From positions 1 to 64,000 of the forward strand of contig JAKJHU010000334.1 of NCBI GenBank assembly GCA_022316685.1: a DNA stretch of 64,000 nucleotides, given 5' to 3'. Shown piece after piece: positions 1 to 12,149 of this stretch. A program made the translations under genes and the position numbers. The notes beneath the pieces are model-generated. The model ran no database searches. It was not told the origin of the DNA and worked only from the letters and a program-made list of their open reading frames with translations. Positions within the stretch are counted from its first letter, which is position 1; every line of letters starts with the position of its first letter. The stretch comes from Progne subis subis. Its lineage: Eukaryota; Chordata; Aves; Passeriformes; Hirundinidae.

Positions 1-1640
1 TCTCCTAAAGCTGCAACATCCCAATGCCTACAGACTCTGTGAGTACATTCTCTGATTATCTCTTGTGGAGAGCAGCCAGGGGTGCCCAGGGCTGTCCTGC
101 AGAGCAGGGTCCTGCAGCCCAGGGCGCTGTGCTGGGCCAGGGACTCTGCTGCCTGCCAGGGACAGCTCTCAGCCAGCCCTGGGAGCTGCTCACAGCACTG
201 GGGGACAAGATCTGGGAGGAAGGAGACAGCTGGTAAGGGGTAGAAGTGTTCTCCTTGTGTGCTGAGGATGCTGCATTGTTCAGGACTGCTCCCAGCATGA
301 CATTTAACTCTTGAACATTTCCAAGTAGATTATGCAGGGAGCAAAGACAGACAGGGGCTACATGAAATTAAAAATCCTGCTTTTTTAATCTACTGCTCTG
401 GGTTGCCTGGATGGAAAATTGCACATAGATATTCATCTCTCAGTTCAGGTTGAGAAAAATCAAACAATTTTCTCTCAGATCTTAATAAACCGGCAGTGAC
501 AGAAATCAGCAGAGGTTCCCTTGCAGGCAGCACCAGTGTCACTTTTCTGGCCTCCTCTGGGTTGCTCTGAGGTTGCCATCAGAGCCTGCAGAGCCAGAGC
601 TGCCCCTGGGCAGTGCCTGAGCTGGGAGGGCTCTGCAGGGCAGAGCTGAGCCCCAGGGCTGGGCTGGGCTCTGGCAGCACTGGCAGGGCCCAGCCCTGGG
701 CACAGGGAAGCAGCTGCAGGCAGGGACAGCTCCAGGCAGCAGAGCCCTGGGCAGGGCTGTGGGGGGAAAGTGCCACCAAGCTGTGCTGGGATATTGAAAG
801 TCCTCTACAAATGGAACCATTCCATGATTACTTTTTTTACAGATCCCTATGCTCAGACACTGCAAATGGGGTCTCCCAGCTCCCTTTGCTCCAGGAGGCT
901 CTGGGCAGGGCAGGCTGGAGCTGGGAATGAGCTGACTCTCCTCCAGCAGAGCCATGGACAGGACCCTGGGTGTGTCCTGGGGATGCCATCCAAGCTGTGA
1001 GCTGCCTCCAGGGGACACTGGGGGACAGGAGTGTCCTTGGCCAGGAGTCGGGCTGAGACTCTGAGAAAGGCTGAGCCACTTTGCTCTGCTGTGGCTCCCT
1101 CTGCTCTCAGCTGTGTCAGGCTGATTTCCAGGGGAACACAGGGACTGCCCTGGATCTCAGAAAGGGCAGCTGGGGACAGATGGAGCCACAGAGCAGCTCC
1201 CCTCACCTTCACTGAGTTACAGCCAATGCTCTTGCCTTGCACAGTTCTCTCTGATCTCCCTGGGTACAGCACGAAACCCTCTCCAGCTGCCTTTGGCCAT
1301 CACCATTCCTTAGCCCTGGAACAGGAGATGCTGCCAAGCTCCTCTGCCTCAGGAGCAGTTTGGGCTGATGAAGTCCAAGCCCAGGACTGGCCCCTGTCCC
1401 TGTTCCCATGACCCCAGTGCTGCAGAGCAGAGCTGACCCCTCGGTGTCCATGGGCAGAGCCCCTGCTCGTCACAGCAGAGCTCCAGGCACGGGGATGAAG
1501 AATGAGCTCTGAGAAAAGGAAAATTGGGTGGCACAGAGCAGCAGGGCAGGACTGGGAGAAAGGGTTTGGGCATTGCTCATCAGTGTCTGCCTTGACCTGT
1601 CACTGTGTCCTCCTTCAACAGGACTCCATGGCCAGAGTGA
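1..1640. other. Flank of olfactory receptor, no gene recognised
   Basis: No exon, repeat family or RNA gene could be recognised. The part around 540-770 is rich in short CAGGG/CTGGG motifs, which keeps frames open by chance. It probably holds the 5' non-coding region of the olfactory receptor that begins at 1645, but no promoter can be pointed to. Confidence 0.4.
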
Positions 1641-1644
1641 AGAA

Positions 1645-2576
1645 ATGTCCAACAGCAGCTCCATCAGCCACTTCCTCCTGCTGGCACTGGCAGACACGCG
1701 GCAGCTGCAGCTCCTGCACTTCTGCCTCTTCCTGGGCATCTCCCTGGCTGCCCTCCTGGCCAACGGTCTCATCATCAGCGCCGTAGCCTGCAGCCACCTC
1801 CTGCACACGCCCATGTTCTTCTTCCTGCTCAACCTGGCCCTCACTGACCTGGGCTCCATCCTCACCACTGTCCCCAAAGCCATGCACAATTCCCTCTGGG
1901 ACACCAGGAACATCTCCTACACAGGATGTGCTGTACAGCTCTTTTTCTTTTCTTTCGTGATGTCAGCAGAGTTTTATCTCCTGACCATCATGTGCTACGA
2001 CCGCTACGTGTCCATCTGCAAACCCTGCACTACGGGACCCTCCTGGGCAGCAGAGCTTGTGCCCACATGGCAGCAGCTGCCTGGGCCAGTGCCTTTCTCA
2101 ATGCTCTGCTATTCACAGCCAATACATTTTCCCTGCCCCTGTGCCATGGCAATGCCCTGGATCAGTTCTTCTGTGAAATCCCCCCAGTCCTTAAGCTCTC
2201 CTGCTCACACTCCTATTTCAGGGAAGTTGGAGTTATTGTGTTCAGTGCTTGTTTTTCATTCAGTTGTTTTGTGTTCATTGTTTTCTCCTATGTGCAGATC
2301 TTCAGGGCTGTGCTGAGGATCCCCTCTGAGCAGGGACGGCACAAAGCCTTTTCCACCTGCCTCCCTCACCTGGCTGTGCTCTCCCTGTTCCTCAGCACTG
2401 CTATGTTTGCCTACCTGAAGCCCTCCTCCATCTCCTCCCCATCCCTGGATCTGGCCCTGTCAATTCTGTACTCAGTGGTGACTCCTGCCCTGAACCCCCT
2501 CATCTACAGCCTGAGGAACCAGGAGCTCAAGGGTGCAGTGCAGAGACTGATGACTGCAGGGTTTCAGGAACATTAA
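1645..2576 (+). pseudogene. Olfactory receptor, family-14-like, one-base frameshift
   Basis: An odorant-binding seven-helix GPCR of olfactory neurons, single coding exon, about 310 residues, the normal length. The start is the ATG of MSNSSS, followed by an N-glycosylation site. Diagnostic motifs are LHTPMFFFLLNLAL at the end of TM2, the TM3 motif read here as MCYDRYVSICKP, FSTCLPHL in TM6 and NPLIYSLRNQELKGA in TM7. The extracellular cysteines are present. Between ICKP and HYGTLL, at about 2020-2025, the run of C is one base short, so the frame shifts; frame 1 runs on to 2316 without meaning and the receptor continues in frame 3 to the TAA at 2576. The type is that of the large bird OR14-like (gamma-c) expansion. 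An assembly error in the C run is possible, so it could be functional in the animal. Confidence 0.9.
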
Positions 2577-2606
2577 ACTGCTGGCCAATTTCTGCAAATC
2601 ACTTGT

Positions 2607-2612
2607 AATAAA
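2607..2612 (+). promoter_or_regulatory. Polyadenylation signal after olfactory receptor
   Basis: AATAAA lies about 30 bases after the receptor stop codon, in AT-rich sequence. The position fits a short 3' UTR. Confidence 0.45.
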
Positions 2613-4157
2613 AGTAATCTTTGATATTTAATGCTGGTTTCATTGTGGAGGTTCTTTGTATTTTAATTTTTTCAATATTGACCATGAAGAATAGCCATTC
2701 TTTGTGCCACATTTCAATTTGTTTCTCCGTAACTTCCACATGACCACAGACTGGGTCAATGAGGGCCTGCACTCTTGGTGGATTTAAACAAACTCAGGGA
2801 TCTCCCAGCCAATTTTTGTGCATAGATCCCACTTTTGTTCCCTTCTCTGGAGCTGCAGCAGCAATGTCTGTGTGCAGAGCTGGGGGCAGATCAGTGCTGG
2901 CACAGCAGCTGTGCCTAGGAGCAGCAGCACTTGGTGTTGCCAGTGCTGCTCCTGTGCCCCTGCCCCTCTGCCCTCCTGGCCCTGGTGCTGCTGTAGGGCC
3001 TGAGTGCTCTCGGGGCCGGGCACAGTGCTGGGGGTGGCAGTGCCGGGGCTGCAGCAGGGACAGGCCATGGGCACCACTGGGGCAGCGCTGCCGCCTCAGG
3101 GCAGGGCCTGGGGGCTCCAGGCTCCTTGCCCAGGCTCTCTCCAGAACACGCCCAGGCCAATGCTCAGCAGAGAAAAGCCCCGTGAGCAGCCCCAGGGTGG
3201 CCATGGGCAGGCTGGGGGCAAACAGCATGGCTGGGGCTCTGCAAGGTCCTGGGGGAGATGGGAAGGAGCAGCAGAGCAGGGGCTGATCCATCCCCACTGC
3301 GCTGGACACCCCAGGGCAGCATCCCAGAGCGTCCTCATGCACCTGCCAACAACATCCCCCCTCTGCAGCCCTGGCCTCTCCCCCAGCTCACACAGGTGCC
3401 GCATCCTTGCAGGCACAGACACGGCAGCACTGGCTCAGGAGCCCCTGTTTGTACTGCCCAGAGCAGGCGTGAGCACCCCCATGGTGTTGGTGTGGGGAGA
3501 TGAACCTGAGGGAGCACAAATGCCATCAGCCCCTGGGGCCAGGAAGGGCTGGGGGACAGCAGGGAAACCACTCAGCTTTGTGATGGCCGCTGAAGTCATC
3601 CAGAAAGTTTGTTGCCCTGAGCTGTGAGTTTCCTGTGCCACTGCAGATGTTGTTGCTCAGACCAGGGCTGCCTGGCAGCCACCTCCACACTGCTCTCAGC
3701 ATTTCCTTTGCTTAACCTGGGCTTTCTTTACCCTTCTGGCTTCAAATTTCTTCCTTTGCCCACCTCTTTTCCCTCCCCTGCAAACAGCCCATCCCTGGTT
3801 GCCATTTCCTCTCTGGCCCTCTGGCCCCACTCCCCATTTCAGTTCCTGAGTTCCCAGCACAATGGGAAGGTCTCCTGGGGAGCAGGATCATCCTCCAAGT
3901 GCTTCAGGAATTGTCTGAAGGCTCCTGCAGTGCCTCATGCTGCTCCCTTGCCAGAGGCACCACAGGCCAGGGGGGCACATCTGGGCTGCTGTGTCTGGCT
4001 CTAGGGCTCCTTGTTCTGGGCAAGGAGGAGCTGCAGAGGCTGTGCAGACTGACAGGATGGGCTTTGGGGCTGTGAGGAGAAGCTGAGGGACCTGGGATGC
4101 TGGAGCTTCTGAAGAGGAGGCCCAGGGCCCATCCTGCGACTGCTCCAAGGGTGGTTT

Positions 4158-4780
4158 CAGAGAATCACAGAATCAGCAAGGTTGGATAACACCTTGGAGA
4201 TCATAAAGTCCAACCTGTGCCCTGACACTGCCATGCCTCCCTTGAGCCTCTTCTTCAGGATAAAAAACCCCAGCTTCCTCAGGTTCTCCTCACAGGACTT
4301 GTGTTCCAGTCCCCTCACCAGCATTGTTGTTCTTCTCAGGACACGCTCCAGCCCCTCCATGTCCTTTCTTAATTGGGGGCCCAGAACTGGACACAGCACT
4401 CGAGGTGCTGCCCAAGCATGCTGAGCACAGGGGAAGAATCACTGCCCTGCTGCTCCTGATGGCCACACTGTTCCTGATCCAGGCCAGGAGCCATTGGCCT
4501 TCTTGGCCACCTGGGCACACTGCTGGCTCATGTCCAGCCTGCTGTCCATCAGTCCATGCAAGTCCCTTTCTGCCTGGCTGCTGTCCAGCCACTCTGTCAC
4601 CAGCCTGCACCACTTCAGGGTTGTTGTGGCCAAAGTGCAGGATTCATATCTGGACTTGTTAAACCTCACATTGTTGGATTTGACTTCCTGGATCCAGCCT
4701 GTCCAGGGCCCTGTGCACAGCTCTCTTAGCCTCCAGCAGATCAACACTTCCAGCCAACTTAGTGTCACCACGGTTCCTTG
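4158..4780 (-). mobile_element. CR1 non-LTR retrotransposon, 5'-truncated
   Basis: On the minus strand this encodes the degraded C-terminus of the CR1 reverse-transcriptase protein, with the motif [18 protein letters not shown] and a VRFNKSR segment, followed by the 3' UTR. It ends with the octamer-type tail GATTCTGTGATTCTCT at about 4158-4175, which marks the 3' end and sets the strand. Equivalent copies lie at 23,140-23,760 and 51,425-52,026. Confidence 0.85.
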
Positions 4781-4784
4781 TGTC

Positions 4785-5206
4785 CCTAGACTGTCACAAT
4801 GGTCTCCATGATTCCATGAGGCTTCCCAGTGTCATAGTGTGCCTTTGGTTCCGTGGGACCCCTTGGTGTCACAAAGTCCCTTGGATCCTTGGGCCCCCAG
4901 TATCACAATGGTGCCTTGGGCCCCCATGACCCTGGAGTGTCACAATGGATCCTTTGTTCCATGAGGTCTGTCAGCGCAGCAATGGTCTCCTTGGTTCCAC
5001 AGTGTCACAGTGGCTTCTGTGGTTCCACCAGGCCCCAGACTGTCACCATGGGTTCCTTGCTTGCATTCAGCCCCACAGTGTCACAATGGCCCCTTGGCTC
5101 TATGGTGACATATCATGCACAGTGTCACTCTGGTCCTCTTAGTGCCACCAGGTCCCTCAGTGTCACAATGGCTTCTTGCTTCACCAGGGCCCTGCAGTGT
5201 CACCAT
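4785..5206. repeat. Minisatellite, ~42-bp unit, about 10 copies
   Basis: Imperfect tandem units share the core AGTGTCACAATGG followed by CCTTGG and TTCCATGAGG-like segments. It sits exactly between two CR1 tails. The same array has about 5-6 units in unit B and about 21 in unit C, so its length differs between paralogues. Confidence 0.8.
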
Positions 5207-5795
5207 CATCAGAGAATCAAGCAGGCTGGAAAAGACCTTGGAGAGCATCAAGTCCAACCTGTGAGCCAACACCACCTTGTTAGGCAGACCACGGCACTGA
5301 CTGCCACATCCAGTCATTCCTGAAACCCTGCCAAGGACAATGACCCACCCACCTCCCTAGGCAGTCCATTCCAATGCCCAGTCACCATTTTGGGAAGAAT
5401 ATTTCCTAACGTTCAGCTTAAACATCCCCTGTTGCAGCTTAAGGCCATGTCCTCTTGTCCTGTCACTGTTCCCTGGGAGAAGAGCCCGACCCCATCTAGC
5501 TGCACCCTCCTTTCAGGGAGTTGTAGAGAGTGATGAAGCCTCCCCTGAGCCTCCTCTTCTCCAGGATAAACAACCCCAGCTCCCTCAGCTGCTCCTCACA
5601 GGACTTCTGTTAGAGACCACTCACCAGCTTTGTTGCCCTTCTCTGGACACGCTCCCACCAGTCCATGTCCTTCCTAAACTGGGGGGTTCAGAACTAGACA
5701 CAATATTTGAGGTGCTGCCCAACCAGAGCTGAGCACAGGGGAAGAATCACTGCCCTGCTCCTGATGGCAGCACCATTCCTGATCCATAGGAGTGC
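5207..5795 (-). mobile_element. CR1 retrotransposon 3' fragment
   Basis: This is CR1 3' UTR and the end of the coding region on the minus strand. The plus strand shows the typical AAGTCCAACC near the tail and TTGCCCTTCTCTGGACACGCT further inside. Unit B keeps only the inner part (24,005-24,215); unit C keeps the full equivalent (49,941-50,522). Confidence 0.8.
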
Positions 5796-6007
5796 CAAGG
5801 GTTGGATGAGAGAATTGGTGGGAAGGGGTTGGGGACAAAGTCTGATTGATTGTCAGCCATGAAGGGTCTTAATTTTTACATCTATTCAGACTGCAGAAGA
5901 AGGTGCTGGACGTCACTATCAGTTGAACATTGCTGATATCAATTGATAAAAAGGAAAAGAAAACAAGACAAAACAGTTCTCTCTGCATTGTTTTCAATAT
6001 AGAACAT

Positions 6008-6666
6008 TGTCCTGGTTTGGAGACAGATTTGGGGGAAAACCCCTGTATAGGATCCCTCTGGGAAGCAAACCCAAGTGGCTCCTCCCTCCAACCAGTCCGA
6101 AAAAAAAACCCTTGTGGAGAAAAGTGGAAAAAACTATTTTACTAAACAAATAAAGTGCATACAAGTATAAAGAATGAATAATATGAAACAATAAAACCTC
6201 TCGTTCTGAAGTGAGATGGCAAATTGAGAAAGTCCTTGCCGTGGGTGTAGCTCGGCTCTCTCTCAGTCTCTCCTCAGTCCCAGTCCCTCCGGCGCTGCTG
6301 GAAAATGCCGAGCTCCAGGCCCCGGTGGGCCGCAGGTGCAGGCCCCAGTGCTCCCCTGGGTTTTCAGTCCAGAGCAGGTTTAAACAGTTCCAAGAAAAAA
6401 GAAAGAAAAAAACAGTCCAGGGAACTTTTCTGCCCTAGCTAGCTGAAACTAACTAAAAGCAAAAAGATCTCTGTCCTGCAGTCTCTCTAAGCCTCCGCCG
6501 AACACCGTCCGGAGAAGAATGTGGAGGAGTCAGGCAGTTTTCTCAAAACAAACTCCTCGCTTCTCCTTGCTCTTAGAACCAGTCTTAAAGGCACAGGACT
6601 CAATATACTGAATTCAAACAGAACAGACGATTGGGGATACAAGCATCATAAAGTTACCCTAGGACA
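6008..6666. mobile_element. Solo ERV LTR with 5-bp target duplication
   Basis: The element starts TGTCCTGG and ends CTAGGACA, so the ends form an inverted repeat with TG...CA tips. It is flanked by AACAT at 6003-6007 and AACAT at 6667-6671. Paralogous positions at 24,421-24,440 and 49,720-49,745 lack the insert and carry one copy of the site, which confirms the boundaries. Orientation is uncertain; the minus strand looks more LTR-like, with the polyadenylation-type region towards its right side. A 5-bp duplication fits an ERVL- or class II-type insertion. Confidence 0.88.
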
Positions 6667-7699
6667 AACATTCACTCGAATAAACTTCTGAAATCTGTCT
6701 AATTGACAACAGAAGAATTGAAAACTTAAATCATTCCCAGGCACTTTTCTTATTTGTTTTTTTTGGAGCAAATGTTATGAGCTTTTCTCAATGAACTCTG
6801 TAACTGAAGAGTTCAAGAAGGAAGAGGTCTCTGGAGTAGTAAAATTCATCCGCAACCTCCATGGGGTTGAGGACCCATCCTCATCAGAGCAGGAATGAAC
6901 AGAAATGGGCACAGCTTTCTGGCTGCCCCAGCTTTGGGATGGGCCCTGGGCCTGGAGCAGGAGCAGCTCTGGAGGGCCCCAAGGCCGGGGCTGTTGTGCT
7001 GGCCTGGGCAGATGGGATGGCAGCAGGGGCTGCAGAGCTCTCAGCACCTCAGGGAGAGGGGAGCAGGGCACACAGGGAGCCTCCTTTTCCCCTGGCCCAG
7101 CACCTTGCCCATGGCTGGGGCTGAGTCCTGTCTGAGCTGCAGCTGCTGCTGTGCCCTTGCGAGGGGCTGAGGCCGTGGGGCCCCTGCCCAGAGCAGCCTG
7201 CCCTGAGCAGAGCTGTGGGGCCGAGCCGGCTGGCTGTGCTGGGGAGAGGCCGTTGGTGCTGCCAGGAGCTCAGGGCAGCTGGCAGAGCTTGGAGGGAGCT
7301 GGGCTGGGCTGAGAGAGCTGCCACAGAAAGCATCAGTGTCCATCTCAGCCTGTGTGAGCGTGCAGGGGCAGGACTCAGCCCAGGCCTTGTGGGGCAGGGC
7401 CAGCGCCTGTGGAAGGCATTGAAAACAGGCAAGTGGCCAGAGAGGAGGCTGCTCTGTGCCCTTGGTGTCATGGAAAGAGCAGGAAGACGGCCCAGGACAT
7501 TTGTCAGTGCCAGCCTCTGTCCCCAGCCATTGCCAGCCCTGGCTGCTCAGCCCAGGTTTGCGGGGCAGTTTGGCTGTGGCCCAGCTCCATCCTCCTGCGG
7601 GGCTCAGGGCCTGTTCCCGGCCATGGCCAGCCCTGCCCGGCCTCTCTGCTGGCCCAGAGCCCGGCAGAGCCCGGGGCAGGGCTGTCTGTTGCAGCCCCA

Positions 7700-9285
7700 C
7701 AGGTGCCACGGGCTGTGCAGGAGCTGGCAGAGGCTGCCCAGCAGGGAGGCCATGGGGCACAGAGCCCCAAGGCTGCTGTGGGCACCACGGCACAGGGGCC
7801 GTTCCCACCCGCAATGCTCCTGTCCTGCCCTGCGCCTGCACAGGGGCTGTGGCACCATGGCTGGGCCAGCGCGGCACAAAGGGGCCACGCAGCCACTGCC
7901 GGGGCTGACAGCAAGGCCAGGCACACACAAGGAATTGCTGGGCATTGCCTGGGCTGGGAGGGCTGACTGTGCCAAAGGCAGAGCTCAGCTGCCCTTGGTG
8001 GCTGCAGGAAAAGTCAGAGCCCAAAGAGCCTCCATGGCTGTGCTGGAGACCAAGGCTGGAGGAGGGAAATGCAGGGCTGCTGCAGGATGGACAGGGGATT
8101 GAATTCCAGCACACACTCAGTTCTCTGATGATCCCGGCACAATGCTGGTCCCTGTTCCAGCCTGGAGCAGAGCAGATGTTTCTGGGACAGGAGCCCTCTG
8201 GGGCTGTCAGGGACCTGCAGCTTGCAAGGTGCTCTGCTCTCCCTCAGCTCCTCTCTGAGAGATGCCAATCCCAGCTCAGCACCTCAGGGCACAAGTGGCA
8301 CTGCCTGTGCGTGGGCACACAACTGATGTCTGCCTGGAAAAGGGCACAGGTTTTAATACCTTTTAGTTTCATAATATACAAGCAAATCTGTATTATCTGT
8401 GTCACTTAAGTAGTTTTAAGAAGTGGCAAAATTTTCCCACCAGGAACAGGAATTTCCTGGATCTACTGGATTCTCCTACTAATGGCAGGAGAAGAAATAC
8501 TAATCTAGCCCTCTACCTTTGCCACCAACATTTGGTTTACTGTTTCATGGCCCTCTTCCTTCAGATGTTTCCAGCTCTCCTGTTTAAATGGCCATGTTGA
8601 AGGACATCACTTCATGTAGAGGAGCTCGATCTATGTCCTTCCTGTTGCTCCCAGATTTCCTCCTGCAGCTGTTCTTGGGTCATTCCAATGCATCTCTCCT
8701 GACTGGCTTCATGCTTTCTGCTTCAGGGAGTTGTCCGGTCTTTCACATGTTGAAAAAAACATCTTAGTCAGCATCTTAACTGTATTTTTATCTTTTATAT
8801 TACTTCTTCTTGGTGGACATGTCAGATGTTACTGGGATGTCATAAGGAGCTGGGGGAAGTGTTTTCTTGTTTATTTAATTTTATCATGTTCACATTTTTA
8901 TGTTTACCATGTAGAGAAACCTTTCTGTGCCTCCAAGTCTCACCAGTTCTGGTCCCTCCAAGGACACAAACCTGATGAGTTGTCGTTCCCACTCCAGTGG
9001 CTGAACTTGCACCTCCCTCCATAGCCAGAGCAGAGCTCCCTTGTCCCAGAAAGTCCCTGGCAGTGGAGGGATGAAGGAAACAGGACAGGCTGTGGGGATC
9101 AGTTGCAGGGCAGAGCCAGGGAGAAGAATGACTTTTGTATTTGATGGAGCTGTGCCTTCCCTTGGGTTTTGGCACTGACAATAAATGAACATCCCTCTGT
9201 GTCTTGGGCAATGCTTTCTCCAAGGAAAGCAGGTAGGATTTGGAGCCCAGGAGCTGAAACCTGCAGGTCCAGTCTGGGGTGGAGG
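7700..9285. other. Intergenic, no gene recognised
   Basis: GC-rich sequence to about 8,300, then ordinary AT-rich sequence. Long open frames at 7,041-8,114 (minus) and 7,215-8,102 (plus) lie opposite each other, have repetitive Pro/Gly/Ala/Cys composition, and have no recognisable domain. Confidence 0.45.
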
Positions 9286-9882
9286 TGAAACGATTTTAAA
9301 GAGTTCAGATTTTTAGCTACGGGTTAGAAGCAATTTGTATTGATTGAGATGTTAGATTAGTAGTTAGATTAGTAAATGGTAGGTTAATGATTATTGATGC
9401 CCAAGCTAGAGCTAAGTGTTACATTATGAGCTTGTTTTATAGAACAAGTGGAGTAAGTGAACTGTCATAAGAACAGATTGAAACCAGTAAGAACAATGGC
9501 CAGCACCTGGATTTGGTATCAATCAGTCACCAAGCAGGGGACTTTGGATCGTGCCAGAGGGTCACAGAGACCTGATGAAGACTCTCCTGACTTCATCCTT
9601 TGAGACCACTGACCGAATTCGAGACCACCGACCCAATTCAAGAAAAGAACTGCGCACACGTGAAGGACTGATAGCCTCATTTTAATAGAGAGTGGGGATG
9701 GGAGGTGCAGGGGTTATGCATATGTATTGTAGGTAAGAGCTTGGAAAATAAATAGAGAGCAAAGAGCCTTGTTCGGGGCAGCCGGACCATTCAGAGATGA
9801 CTCCCGTGCCGCCCTTGGTGAATAAACATACCACTTTCTAACTTAATTAGTTAGAGGGTCTTTGTGTTTATATCGGTTTTCA
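9286..9882 (+). repeat. 5' LTR of ERV Y
   Basis: 597 bp, starting TGAAACG and ending CGGTTTTCA, so the tips form a TGAAA/TTTCA inverted repeat. A polyadenylation signal lies in GTGAATAAACATACC near the end. Length and sequence match the copies at 15,510 and 58,804. Confidence 0.85.
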
Positions 9883-11032
9883 ATGACTCAGTTGGAGAGC
9901 AAGGCAGGAGAAAGTTCTGCTTAGCTGTGAGACCAGCTCGGGTGGACGATCCCCTCAGGGCACCCCTGGGATATTCCTGGAAGAGTGGGCTCCGCTGCCC
10001 GACCTGTTCATCCAGCAGCAGACAAGAACTCCTGAACTACTAAAACTCCAGACAAAAAGGTATGTTTAGAAAAAAATTGGACAGTTTGAACAGTGACGTG
10101 TAAGGCGTACGCATGGTCAGGAAAGGTTGTTGGTAAGTCGTGGGAGACGTCCCACGCACAACTTGTGCCTCTGTAGTGTGCTTGCAAGCTTGAGTGGTAT
10201 CTGGTCTGTTGTACTTGGTTGCCAGCAGAGAAAGCTGTTAAGCTGTTGTACCGGGCCGTGGAGAGCTCGGATTGTTTTTGCTGGCAGAAGGGGATTTTGC
10301 CATTTGCTGTGCCGTAGAGGGCTCAGTTTGCTAGAATCCAGGACTAGCAATTGTAAGGGCAAATCCTGATTTGTAGTTGTTACACTGTGTGAATGCGTCC
10401 TAACTATGAGAACAATTGAGGGAGTTTGTTGAGACGTGCTACCAGCACGAAGTGATTGATGGAGTTTGGACCCACGGTTCCGTTTTCGGACGGACTGAAA
10501 TGGCCGTGGAAAAACGAAGCGAGTGGGGTGTATGAAAACCCTTAAAGCCCCCTCCCTGCTGTGACTGTGGTGTGTGTGTTTTGGTTACCGGGAGGGTGTT
10601 CACTGTAACTGTGTTTTTGAGGCAACATCCATCTTGTGTTAAAAGTTTTAAGTGCAGCATAAGCTGAGTGAAAGAGTTGATTAGCCTCTGAGAGCTGAAG
10701 CGTGAATGTTTTTGAAGTAGATTGAGGACAGACAAAGAACAGACCCAGTTTGCCACAAAGTAATAGAATCCCTTGACAAGAGCTTAGTTGTGATTTTAGG
10801 TATGGAAACTGTGTTTGTAGATTGTTGGAATTAAAATAAGGGTAACTTCAGTGTGAAAACTCAATCTGGCCAGATGAATAAAAGGAATTCCTTTACCTTG
10901 GTGTTTTAGGCTTGACTCGTAGGAGTTTGTGAATTCAGCAAACTGGTGAATAGACAGAGAAAATAAGAGAATGTATCTAGAAGGTTTATATCAGATGTCT
11001 GTTGGGAGACTAGTGGCTCTGGAGTAGGAGCA

Positions 11033-11290
11033 ATGGGCTGTGGAGAATTTAGAAAGTCAAAAGGAAGTGAATGGAATATCTTGTATTTTTGGGAATTTTC
11101 CTGCAGTTTTGGTGCATCTAGAGGTTGTCACTGTGCCTGGGTGCTTTTGCAGTGTAAAATTTGTGCAGGATGTTACTATTGTTCTTCTGCTAACTGGTAC
11201 AGAGAATGTGCCCAGTGTAAACAACAGCTCCTTGATCAAGCTGATTTAGAGCAACAATTTCTGTTTCAACTCCAGCTCCAGCTTTAACTC
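11033..11290 (+). pseudogene. Possible gag remnant of ERV Y
   Basis: A short frame starts MGCG, which could be a myristoylation-type gag start, and is rich in Cys, Gln and Leu. It lies where gag should be, between the 5' LTR and protease. No capsid or zinc-knuckle motif is visible, so the call rests mainly on position. Confidence 0.25.
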
Positions 11291-11574
11291 CAACTGCATC
11301 TTTAACCAAAGCAATTGTATTTCAACTCTGTCTCTAGCTCTAAGCACAGCTGAATCAACTCTGATTTCTATTTCAAGTTCAGCTTCATCTTCTATTTATC
11401 CCCTACTCCGTCTACTCCACTTACTCCTAAATCTCTCCCGCTGCCCAGCAGTGACAGTGAGGAAGAGGAGCCCTCTCCAAAGGTTCCTACAGCATCCCGG
11501 ACTCAGAAACAAACCAAAGAAGAGAACATCACAACGGGGAGGCAGTGTTTGCTCATGTTAAGAAAAACTAAGAT

Positions 11575-11960
11575 GGACCGAAGGATCTTACCCTAGGAGA
11601 TCCTCGAGTTATAATGAAACTAGGGAACAGAGAAAAAGAAATTAAGTTTTTGATAAACACAGAGGCAACATATTCAGTGTTAAATAAAGCTTTAATACCA
11701 ATAACAGATGATTACGTTATGGTAAAAGGGGTAACTGGCCAATCTGAAAAAAGCCTATTTTTGTAGACCATTGAAATATAAACTTGGGAAACAATTGGGA
11801 ATTCACAGGTTTTTATATATGCCCAATGCTCCATCAGCACTTTTGGGCAGGGATTTATTGGAACTATTAGAGGCAAAAAAACCCAAAACCTAAAAAAATA
11901 GTATTTAAAAATGGAGAGATTACTTTGGAGGTTGAGGATCAACAATATGTGGAATTGTCA
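11575..11960 (+). pseudogene. Protease remnant of ERV Y
   Basis: The translated block reads KFLINTEATYSVLN where retroviral aspartic proteases have a D-T/S-G-A active site: the aspartate is read as Asn and the Gly as Glu, so the enzyme would be dead. Stops follow about 60 codons later. It lies directly upstream of the reverse transcriptase, as in class I retroviruses. Confidence 0.6.
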
Positions 11961-12149
11961 GACTTGATGTAGATAACTAATGAGCTCAAGTTAAAAGTGA
12001 AGGTGAGATTAACAGGAAAAATAATAGATCAGGTATTTTCTGGGATCTGAGCTTCTAACATACCAGGAGAGGAAAGAATGCGCCCTCAGTGCAAGATAAG
12101 TTTTAAAAAAAAGGAAAACAACTAGTTAGAGTTAAGCAATACCCCCTGA

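Larger units (their letters stand above)
3118..7690. repeat. Segmental duplication unit A (direct copy of B, inverted to C)
   Basis: This block is repeated at 22,112-25,310 (unit B, same orientation) and at about 53,075-49,440 (unit C, opposite orientation). The order within it is a 1-kb non-repetitive GC-rich stretch, a CR1, a ~42-bp minisatellite, a second CR1, an AT-rich linker and a GC-rich tail. Sampled identity with B is about 95-97%. Unit A alone has an LTR inserted at 6008. The GC-rich parts (3118-4150 and 6900-8100) keep long frames open on both strands, but no domain or exon structure was recognised in them. Confidence 0.85.

Noticed and set aside
3118..4150. The 1-kb segment shared by units A, B and C as a conserved gene
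   Set aside because: It is similar because of recent duplication, not coding constraint; frames differ among copies through indels and no motif was found.
4439..4771. Minus-strand frames in CR1 as host genes
   Set aside because: They are decayed CR1 C-terminal coding sequence, recurring in three paralogous copies.
7041..8114. Long minus-strand frame of 357 codons and overlapping plus-strand frames of 295, 185 and 150 codons
   Set aside because: GC-rich sequence lacks A/T-rich stops on both strands; composition is low-complexity, no domain is visible, and the paralogous unit B breaks these frames.
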